Below, piece by piece: positions 6,240 through 11,410 of a DNA stretch of 11,410 bases (its first letter is position 1; the number at the start of each line of letters is the position of its first letter). The stretch is taken from assembly GCA_025362765.1 (NCBI GenBank), contig JANYFI010000827.1:1-11410 (forward strand), given 5' to 3'. The notes under the pieces were generated by a model. That model was not told the origin of the DNA. It worked only from the letters and a program-made list of their open reading frames with translations, and ran no database searches. The stretch comes from Ferruginibacter sp. GTDB lineage: Bacteria; Bacteroidota; Bacteroidia; Chitinophagales; Chitinophagaceae. Made by a program: the position numbers and the translations under genes.

Positions 6240-6312
6240 AGCGGAAGACCGGGCTCGAACCGGCCACCTCGACCTTGGCAAGGTCGCGCTCTACCAAATG
6301 AGCTACTTCCGC
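6240..6312 (-). tRNA. tRNA-Gly(GCC)
   Basis: 73 nt on the minus strand. Acceptor GCGGAAG (6306-6312) pairs with CTTCCGC, discriminator T at 6240. The anticodon stem CGACC/GGTCG encloses TTGCCAA, giving anticodon GCC. D arm AGCTCATTTGGTAGAGC and T loop GGTTCGAGCCC are canonical. CCA is not encoded. It is followed by a hairpin with T-run and then tRNA-Leu(UAA). Confidence 0.95.
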
Positions 6313-6318
6313 TTTTTT

Positions 6319-6332
6319 GAAGCAATTGCTTC
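6319..6332. repeat. Perfect palindrome in the tRNA-Gly leader
   Basis: GAAGCAATTGCTTC, 14 bp, 6 nt upstream of the mature tRNA-Gly 5' end. On the plus strand it is followed by GTTTTT and resembles a weak terminator; on the minus strand it would be a leader hairpin beside the RNase P site. Confidence 0.4.
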
Positions 6333-6365
6333 GTTTTTATAAGAACTATTTTTTGTTTGGGACTG

Positions 6366-6394
6366 CAAAAATAAGGCTTGTAAATTAACTACAA
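6366..6394 (-). promoter_or_regulatory. Promoter of the tRNA-Gly / tRNA-Leu unit
   Basis: Minus strand TTTTG (TTG at 6392-6394), 18 nt, then TATTTTTG (6366-6373), a perfect TAnnTTTG box. Predicted transcription begins about 50 nt before tRNA-Gly. The -33 element lies 5 bp past the stop codon of the small membrane protein gene. Confidence 0.65.
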
Positions 6395-6399
6395 AATTT

Positions 6400-6603
6400 T
6401 TATTTGTATTTGGGGTTGTACAAGGTATTTTCAGGTACCGCTACTTCGGGTTTTCCTTTGTAACGGTGCGTATATAAGCCGTAGCAACCGCCCAGTATTA
6501 AAGCCGCCATCATAAAGATCTGGCAATACCAGAGAAAACGTGAAGAAGACACCCAGTTGTGGGCAATATCTTTGTGTGTTGTATCTATTATTTCCTGTTG
6601 CAT
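6400..6603 (-). CDS. Small single-pass membrane protein, unknown function
   Basis: From ATG 6603 the product has 67 residues: a polar N-terminus (MQQEIIDTTHKDIAHNW), one hydrophobic segment at about residues 21-42 (FLWYCQIFMMAALILGGCYGLY) and a basic, proline-containing C-terminus. An in-frame ATG at 6645 would add 14 residues (MRHIPYFCPRKTSS) but overlaps the region just after the glycosyltransferase stop, so the shorter start is preferred. It lies 48 nt downstream of the GT2 gene in the same direction and may be co-transcribed. I do not recognise a family. Confidence 0.6.
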   Translation of the reverse strand: MQQEIIDTTHKDIAHNWVSSSRFLWYCQIFMMAALILGGCYGLYTHRYKGKPEVAVPENTLYNPKYK

Positions 6604-6651
6604 ACTACTTGTTTTGCGAGGGCAAAAATAAGGGATGTGTCTCAAAAAAAA

Positions 6652-7740
6652 TTATTTGTCGCCAATAATTTCTGAAAACGTTTTTTTATGTTTTACAAAA
6701 TATTGCCAAACCACGCACCCACTATACCATCCAATCAGTTTACCCTTTTTTGAAACAGGGAAAACTGATTGTTTTTTATTGGCCAGTATCCATTTAATAA
6801 AATAACAATGCGCTTTTGCAATGGCTACCCAGGTACCACTGTTGCCACTGAACAGCTCTTTGTAAGCAGCAATAGTATCAAGCGCAATCCTGGCTGGTAT
6901 CTTCCACAAGGCTTCACTAAGCGGAAGATTTTTAGCCAGCATTACAAGGTTATTCCTGAAATTGAGAAAGTCTTTGTAATGATTGCTTTTAGGTAACGTG
7001 CCCGCCCCCACATGATATACCACTGATGCCGGTTGTACATACACTTTGTAACCGGCCAGTTGCAACCGCCAGCAAAAATCAATTTCTTCCTGGTGGGCAA
7101 AAAAATATTCATCCAACCCGCCGAGCACATGGTACATATCTGCCCTTACAAACATGGCAGCGCCACTGGCCCAAAAGCAAGGTTCGGCCTGATTGTACTG
7201 GCCGGTATCTTCTTCAATGGTATCAAACATCCTGCCTCTTGCAAACGGGTATCCAAACGCATCCAGCCAGCCTCCAGCTGCACCTGCATACTCAAATAAC
7301 CGCCGGTTGGTATGGGCTAAAATTTTAGGCTGACAGGCGCCGATGCCGGGGTTGCTTTCCATTAGCTCAATGATGGGCTCTATCCAGCACGCTGTTACTT
7401 CCACATCACTGTTTAGCAATACGTAATAATCAGCTGCTACCTGCTGCAGCGCCGTATTGTACCCTTTGGCAAAACCTTCGTTTGCTGAATTGTAAATAAT
7501 TGTTACCTGTGGAAAATGCTGTTGTAAAAAAATAATTGACTCATCAGTGGAAGCATTATCAGCTACAATAATCTTTTTATTGACGTAGGTAGATGATAAT
7601 ACAAACGGAAGAAATTGCTGCAGAAAATGTTTGCCATTCCAGTTTAAAATTACAACGGCTACCACGGGAGAATTGCCACCGCCGCCATTGACGTCACCAG
7701 TATTGCTGAAATATTTTTCTGAGTGCTCGTTTACTGTCAT
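6652..7740 (-). CDS. GT2-family glycosyltransferase
   Basis: 362 residues with a GT-A fold domain starting at about residue 25: VVAVVILNWNGKHFL, the nucleotide-binding IIVADNASTD (Asp61), EGFAKGYNTAL, metal-binding LLNSDVEV (Asp112) and the acceptor-side HQEEIDFCWRLQLAGYKV (residues 216-233) with the catalytic-base-type acidic residue. This pattern is that of rhamnosyl- or galactofuranosyl-type inverting transferases that use NDP-sugars at the cytosolic membrane face for polysaccharide or glycolipid assembly. No transmembrane helix is evident; the C-terminal ~90 residues are aromatic and basic and may attach to the membrane. The first 24 residues, with a GGGG run, are not conserved-looking. 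Sugar specificity cannot be told. It is divergently placed to the histidine kinase. Confidence 0.9.
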   Translation of the reverse strand: MTVNEHSEKYFSNTGDVNGGGGNSPVVAVVILNWNGKHFLQQFLPFVLSSTYVNKKIIVADNASTDESIIFLQQHFPQVTIIYNSANEGFAKGYNTALQQVAADYYVLLNSDVEVTACWIEPIIELMESNPGIGACQPKILAHTNRRLFEYAGAAGGWLDAFGYPFARGRMFDTIEEDTGQYNQAEPCFWASGAAMFVRADMYHVLGGLDEYFFAHQEEIDFCWRLQLAGYKVYVQPASVVYHVGAGTLPKSNHYKDFLNFRNNLVMLAKNLPLSEALWKIPARIALDTIAAYKELFSGNSGTWVAIAKAHCYFIKWILANKKQSVFPVSKKGKLIGWYSGCVVWQYFVKHKKTFSEIIGDK

Positions 7741-7946
7741 CGGTTGTATACCTGTATTTTTATTTTTTTGATTCCCTGTTCACGGATTTACTCCGGTTGA
7801 TACTGAACACGTGCCAGGAATGCTATTATTAAAAACCGCCGGATGAATGTTGGCCAACCCGGTATGACCTTCGGTACCGACCGGTTTGGCAGCATGGCGC
7901 AAACTTACTTCTTTTTACATGTTGCTTTCTTATTTTATATTTACAA

Positions 7947-9098
7947 ATGTTTACTCAATTTTTTAACTGGCGTACGATGCTGGCAATTATTGCCATAGCT
8001 ATTGTGAGCGGTACCATTTTTTACAGCAATTTTCTGGCAAAAAAAATTGCTGCGGACGAACGGCTTAAAATAGAACAGTGGGTGGAAGCAGTAAAAGATA
8101 TCAGTAACTCTGCCGTTACACCTACCAATCTATCTGGTAAAATTTTGGTGGAAAATAGCAAAGACATTCCAATGATTGCGGTGAATGAGCAAGACAGTAT
8201 TTTTGAAAGCAATAACCTGGATACAGTCCGCATAAAAAATGACGCGGCTTACCTGCCTCGCAAATTAAAAGAGTTTAAATCACTGCACCCTCCGGTAAGC
8301 TGGACCAACCCTTTAGATTCACTGCAAAAAAACAGCCTGTATTATGGCGAATCGGCACTGCTGAAGGAAGTACGCTATTATCCGCTGGTACAATTATTTA
8401 TTGTAGCCTTGTTTATCATCATTACCTTAATTGCCATCAGTACCCGCAACAAATCTACTCAAAACCAGGTGTGGGCTGGTATGGCAAAGGAAACAGCGCA
8501 CCAGCTGGGTACGCCGCTCTCCTCTTTGCAGGGCTGGGTTGAACTATTAAAAGATCAACCCGGCAGTGAAAAAATTGCTACCGAAATGAGCAAGGACGTA
8601 GACAGGTTAAAATTAGTGAGTGATCGCTTTGGCAAAATCGGCAGCACCCCTCAACTGGAAGAAATGAATGTGCTGGAACAATTGGAGACGATGATGGCTT
8701 ATATAAAACGGAGGTCGCCCGATAAAGTTGGTTTTTCTATAAACAGTTTTGGTGAAACTGCTGTGCGGGCTAACATTAATGCGCCTCTGTTTGACTGGGT
8801 AATAGAAAATTTATTAAAAAACGCACTGGATGCAATGGATGGAAAAGGTGCCATCGGCATTACGGTAAAAAAAGACAATGCACTGGTGGTGATTGATGTA
8901 ACGGACACCGGAAAAGGTATCAGCAAACAACATATTGCCCATGTGTTTAAACCTGGATTTACCACCAAAAAACGCGGCTGGGGTTTGGGATTGAGTTTGT
9001 CCAAACGCATTATTGAACAATATCATAAAGGAGAACTATTTGTAAAACATTCTGAAATTGGCAAGGGAACCACTTTCAGAATTATACTAAAAAATTAA
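7947..9098 (+). CDS. Membrane sensor histidine kinase
   Basis: 383 residues. TM1 is at about 10-29 (TMLAIIAIAIVSGTIFYSNF) and TM2 at about 146-165; the ~115 residues between form a periplasmic sensor region with no domain I can name. The DHp helix carries His185 in AKETAHQLGTPLSSLQGW, the phospho-acceptor. The HATPase_c domain has the N box ENLLKNALDAM (Asn288/Asn292), G1 DTGKGI (320-325), F box FKPGFTTKK and G2 GWGLGLSL (344-351), all intact, so autophosphorylation is expected. There is no HAMP domain and no adjacent response regulator, so it is an orphan kinase whose partner lies elsewhere. The ATG at 7947 immediately precedes TM1. The upstream gap is shared with the divergent GT2 gene. Confidence 0.92.
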   Translation: MFTQFFNWRTMLAIIAIAIVSGTIFYSNFLAKKIAADERLKIEQWVEAVKDISNSAVTPTNLSGKILVENSKDIPMIAVNEQDSIFESNNLDTVRIKNDAAYLPRKLKEFKSLHPPVSWTNPLDSLQKNSLYYGESALLKEVRYYPLVQLFIVALFIIITLIAISTRNKSTQNQVWAGMAKETAHQLGTPLSSLQGWVELLKDQPGSEKIATEMSKDVDRLKLVSDRFGKIGSTPQLEEMNVLEQLETMMAYIKRRSPDKVGFSINSFGETAVRANINAPLFDWVIENLLKNALDAMDGKGAIGITVKKDNALVVIDVTDTGKGISKQHIAHVFKPGFTTKKRGWGLGLSLSKRIIEQYHKGELFVKHSEIGKGTTFRIILKN

Positions 9099-9557
9099 AT
9101 TTCAGCTGAAATTAATTTTGAAATAACATTCAAAAAATTTACATTTACTTTTAAGGGATAAGTACATATACCGTCCCACCATCAACAGTACGTTATCCAA
9201 TATTCTTAAACTACCACGACATTTTTTGGCTACTGATTATCCCTTTTCCAGTGATAGCTTTAACCATCAAATTCAAATAATATTTTTAACGTTTGCGCCA
9301 GGTAGTTTGCCGTTTGCCCGCCTGGTAAATTTTATTTTCTATCCTCATATCTGTTAAACACGCGTTTCAATTTACCCGTTGCCAGTAGTGTAAATAATTT
9401 TATACCACTATGCCACATTCTTTATCTTATAGACCAACCTTTTTAAATGCCGGCTACAACATTTCCGTTTTTAAGCAAAATATGTGCAGCAATTTTGTAT
9501 TGACTTAATTTGAAAAGCATAAGAAAATATAACTACCCAATAACTAAACCGTAAAAA
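9098..9557. other. 460-bp gap without a convincing gene
   Basis: The AT-rich stretch is closed by frequent stops in all frames. Visible: a perfect 16-bp palindrome (9098-9113, centred on TCAGCTGA) at the kinase stop codon, possibly a weak terminator; a distant 9-bp inverted repeat AAGGGATAA (9153-9161) / TTATCCCTT (9237-9245); and three short GTTTGC repeats around 9291-9325. A 25-codon minus-strand frame at 9443-9520 is too short to support. No RNA gene recognised. Confidence 0.5.
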
Positions 9558-9720
9558 ATGTCGGCCATAAGATTTATTTGCTTTCTTGTTTTTGTTGTTT
9601 TTATTACTGCTTACTTAAAATGTAATAGAATTTTTTAAAGATGCCAGAGAATTAACTTTTTACCTGGTTTTTTTTTTAACCACAGCTTTTATGGCATATC
9701 AGGCGCTTACCAATTGGTAA
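9558..9720 (+). pseudogene. Small two-helix membrane protein, frameshifted
   Basis: From ATG 9558 one frame reads MSAIRFICFLVFVVFITAYLK and then soon stops (9636-9638). If one base is dropped at about 9621, the next frame continues smoothly as VIEFFKDARELTFYLVFFL and TTAFMAYQALTNW to a TAA at 9718-9720. The joined product would be about 54 residues with two hydrophobic helices around the polar loop KVIEFFKDARE. The match of composition and codon choice on both sides of the shift suggests one gene with a +1 insertion (or a natural frameshift at AAAATG). No family is recognised. It stands alone between the histidine kinase and the recombinase remnant. Confidence 0.45.
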
Positions 9721-9768
9721 AAGATTTACTGTGTGTATGTTGTAACTTTTAAAAAAAATTATTGTATT

Positions 9769-10011
9769 TCATTCGTGCATTAAAATAGTTAGCATCAAAA
9801 TTTTTAAGCAGACGTAAAACTTAACGTCTGTACCCTTGTCTTGCAGCAACACCGAAAAACTATGCCTGGCACAATGCCATGTAATGTGTTTGACCGCACC
9901 TTTACCCCCTTCAAGTGCATACTGTATCTTTTCTTTATCGCGTGATAAGCGCTTTGCAAAATTGATGTTCATACTTTTGTTGCGACGAGCACTCGCCAAT
10001 GTGCGGGCCAT
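9769..10011 (-). pseudogene. Tyrosine recombinase (integrase) fragment
   Basis: The 80-codon frame contains HITWHCARHSFSVLLQDKGTDVK, the box II H-x-x-R region of phage-type integrases. It is followed at once by unrelated-looking residues (FYVCLKILMLTILMHE) where the LLGH and catalytic Tyr region should be. The segment before it (MARTLASARRNKSMNINFAKRL) is only loosely like an integrase and there is no N-terminal SAM-like or catalytic Arg-I domain. This is a degraded remnant that cannot be active. It lies 99 bp from tRNA-Leu(CAG), as expected for an integrative element that used the tRNA as its target and was then lost. Confidence 0.6.
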
Positions 10012-10070
10012 TTTCGTGACAAAAAAATATTTATAAGCGGGAAAAAGTGAAAAAAAACACTCAGAAACTA

Positions 10071-10105
10071 TAAACCCTTATAAATAATTGATTTATAAGG
10101 GTTTA
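10071..10105 (-). terminator. Terminator of tRNA-Leu(CAG)
   Basis: Perfect 15-bp inverted repeat (10071-10085 with 10091-10105, arms TAAACCCTTATAAAT / ATTTATAAGGGTTTA) and a 5-nt loop. It begins 5 nt beyond the tRNA 3' end. A T-run follows on the minus strand about 15 nt further on. Confidence 0.75.
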
Positions 10106-10109
10106 GCTG

Positions 10110-10193
10110 TGCCCAGAACAGGATTCGAACCTGCACATCCTTGCGAACGCTGCCACCTGAAGGCAGTGCGTCTACCAATTTCGCCATCTGGGC
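10110..10193 (-). tRNA. tRNA-Leu(CAG)
   Basis: 84 nt on the minus strand. Acceptor GCCCAGA (10187-10193) pairs with TCTGGGC, discriminator A at 10110. The anticodon stem CTGCC/GGCAG encloses TTCAGGT, giving anticodon CAG. A long variable arm (CGTTCGCAAGGATG) and GGTTCGAATCC T loop follow. CCA is not encoded. It is the second Leu tRNA of the window with a different anticodon, and a broken integrase lies on its 3' side. Confidence 0.95.
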
Positions 10194-10210
10194 AACATTG
10201 AATTGGGTTG

Positions 10211-10218
10211 CAAATATA
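10211..10218 (-). promoter_or_regulatory. -7 promoter element of tRNA-Leu(CAG)
   Basis: Minus strand TATATTTG, a perfect TAnnTTTG box 17 nt before the tRNA 5' end and just past the dapD stop codon. No TTG is found at the matching -33 distance, so only the -7 half is supported. Confidence 0.45.
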
Positions 10219-10223
10219 GTAGT

Positions 10224-11036
10224 CTAAACTGAAACATTAAAATCTCTTAATGCATCGTTTAAACTTGTTTTTAAATCGGTGGATGGTTTGCGCTGACCGA
10301 TGATGAGCGCACAGCCAACACCGTACTCTCCCGCCGGAAATTTCTTATTGTACGTGCCGGGTATTACCACACTCCGGGCAGGAACAATCCCTTTCATTTC
10401 TTTTGGTTCGTTGCCACTAACATCAATGATTTTAGTGGATTGCGTTAGTACTACGTTGGCACCCAGCACTGCTTCTTTTTCTACCCTCACCCCTTCTACC
10501 ACTATACAACGACTCCCGATAAAACACCCGTCTTCAATAATTACCGGGCTTGCCTGCAATGGCTCCAGCACACCGCCAATACCTACGCCGCCACTCAGGT
10601 GCACGCCCTTGCCTATCTGCGCACAACTGCCCACTGTGGCCCAAGTATCTACCATAGTTCCTTCATCCACGTAAGCACCAATGTTTACATAACTTGGCAT
10701 CAATACCACATTCTTTGCCAGGTACGCACCATACCTTGCAACAGCATGCGGTACAGCCCTTACGCCCAGTGCAGCATACCCGCTTTTTAATTTCATTTTA
10801 TCATAAAACTCAAACGGAGGCAAATTATAAGTTTGCATTTGTTGAATGGCAAAGTACATTAATATCCCTTGTTTTACCCACTCGTTTACCTGCCAGCCCG
10901 TTTCTGTTGGCGATGCAGTTCTTAACCGGCCTTTATCAACTTCTTCGATAATTAATCTCACCGCATCGGCATATTTATCTTCTTTCAGCAGTTCCCTGTT
11001 AGCCCAGGCTGCCAGTATCAATTCCTTTAATTCCAT
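10224..11036 (-). CDS. dapD: 2,3,4,5-tetrahydropyridine-2,6-dicarboxylate N-succinyltransferase
   Basis: 270 residues, the usual length for DapD (about 274). The enzyme transfers succinyl from succinyl-CoA to tetrahydrodipicolinate in the succinylase branch of diaminopimelate and lysine biosynthesis; it is cytosolic and trimeric. Seen: a helical N-terminal domain (1-90), then the left-handed beta-helix of hexapeptide repeats (about 105-215) with the signature VDTWATVGSCAQIGKGVHLSGGVGIGGVLEP at 129-159 (Asp130 and Glu159 region) and IEDGCFIGSRCIVVEGV. A C-terminal strand region (GIVPARSVVIPGTYNKKFP) closes the protein. The ATG at 11036 gives the family N-terminus MELKELILAAWANRELL. It appears to be transcribed alone from a -7 element 47 nt upstream. 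Confidence 0.96.
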   Translation of the reverse strand: MELKELILAAWANRELLKEDKYADAVRLIIEEVDKGRLRTASPTETGWQVNEWVKQGILMYFAIQQMQTYNLPPFEFYDKMKLKSGYAALGVRAVPHAVARYGAYLAKNVVLMPSYVNIGAYVDEGTMVDTWATVGSCAQIGKGVHLSGGVGIGGVLEPLQASPVIIEDGCFIGSRCIVVEGVRVEKEAVLGANVVLTQSTKIIDVSGNEPKEMKGIVPARSVVIPGTYNKKFPAGEYGVGCALIIGQRKPSTDLKTSLNDALRDFNVSV

Positions 11037-11082
11037 GGTTAAATTTATTGCGTTGTAAGATGATGTTGTTTAAATTTCGGCT

Positions 11083-11090
11083 CAAATATA
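11083..11090 (-). promoter_or_regulatory. -7 promoter element of dapD
   Basis: Minus strand TATATTTG, a perfect TAnnTTTG box 46 nt upstream of the dapD start codon. No TTG occurs 17-23 nt further upstream, so the -33 half is missing or diverged. Confidence 0.4.
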
Positions 11091-11265
11091 TCAGCGTCTT
11101 TGCATAAGATAGCCACGCCGAAAAATACATAAGGATTGGCAAGATACAAAAAGATTAAAATCTACCGATGCGCAATTAAAAAACCGGTCTATTTAATTAT
11201 TGCCTGCTTCTGTTTATAAAAGGGTTTATTTATCTTGCGTTTTCATTTACCAGGCAGCACAAATT

Positions 11266-11410
11266 ATGAATATAGGTTTTGACGGAAAACGAGCTTATCA
11301 AAATAAAACCGGCCTGGGAAATTATATTCGTTCGCTGATGGCGATACTTAGCCGGCATTACCCGCAGGATGAATACACGTTATTTGCTCCCAAACAGACT
11401 TCCCTTTTTA
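11266..11410 (+). CDS. GT4-family (group 1) glycosyltransferase, N-terminal 48 codons
   Basis: ATG 11266 opens a frame running off the window end. The N-terminus MNIGFDGKRAYQNKTGLGNYIRSL is the standard opening of Bacteroidota GT4 glycosyltransferases (first strand, then the GLGNY nucleotide-fold loop), followed by a helix (MAILSRHYPQDEY) and the second strand TLFAPKQ. Retaining GT-B enzymes of this kind use NDP-sugars in polysaccharide or lipopolysaccharide assembly. The catalytic C-terminal domain lies outside the window, so substrate and length cannot be judged. It is divergent from dapD with a 229-bp gap. Confidence 0.85.
   Translation, partial: MNIGFDGKRAYQNKTGLGNYIRSLMAILSRHYPQDEYTLFAPKQTSLF

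Noticed and set aside
5998..6297. Minus-strand 99-codon open frame
   Set aside because: It runs through both tRNA genes and the hairpins; the apparent protein is translated tRNA sequence.
7922..7943. TTG and TATATTTA just upstream of the histidine kinase start
   Set aside because: Spacing is only 11-12 nt, the -7 box has a mismatch, and it lies against the start codon.
9443..9520. Minus-strand 25-codon frame beginning MLFKLSQYKIAAHILLKNG
   Set aside because: It looks mildly protein-like but is very short, without promoter or neighbour support, in an AT-rich gap.
1..11410. CRISPR array or prophage structural genes
   Set aside because: No regularly spaced repeats and no capsid, tail or terminase-like products are visible anywhere in the window.

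Overview
The window looks like a chromosomal segment of a Bacteroidota bacterium, most likely close to the Chitinophagaceae. Three observations point there: several promoter elements of the TTG-N18-TAnnTTTG type, tRNA genes without an encoded CCA end, and protein sequences typical of the phylum (a HisKA kinase with the HQLGTP box, DapD, short HPF). Most genes lie on the minus strand.

Region 1 (1-836): the 3' end of a Cof-type HAD phosphatase (+) converges on a ribosome hibernation factor gene (hpf, -), with a perfect hairpin between them. Region 2 (837-2101): a 1265-bp insertion sequence of the ISKra4 family (ISMich2-like size) with perfect 25-bp terminal inverted repeats. Its transposase is split into two frames at an A9 run. 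The element has cut the 3' end off a small helix-turn-helix gene (2102-2317 plus an 18-codon tail read from the IS).

Region 3 (2102-5998): the most interesting part. A two-gene minus-strand operon encodes a AAA+ ATPase (ietA-like) and, 12 nt downstream, an 829-residue cytosolic subtilisin-like protease (ietS-like). The pair matches the IetAS toxin-antitoxin / anti-phage gene pair. The broken helix-turn-helix gene follows. A clear promoter with an adjacent imperfect palindrome precedes ietA. The block lies directly past the 3' side of a tRNA-Leu gene, is visibly AT-richer than the housekeeping genes and carries an IS, so it reads as a small acquired island.

Region 4 (6050-7946): tRNA-Gly(GCC) and tRNA-Leu(UAA) with promoter and hairpins, a small single-TM protein of unknown function and a GT2 glycosyltransferase. 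Region 5 (7947-10011): a membrane sensor histidine kinase without an adjacent response regulator, about 460 bp with no convincing gene, a frameshifted small two-helix membrane protein and a degraded tyrosine-recombinase fragment. Region 6 (10071-11410): tRNA-Leu(CAG) with promoter and terminator, dapD (lysine/diaminopimelate biosynthesis) and the first 48 codons of a GT4 glycosyltransferase on the plus strand.
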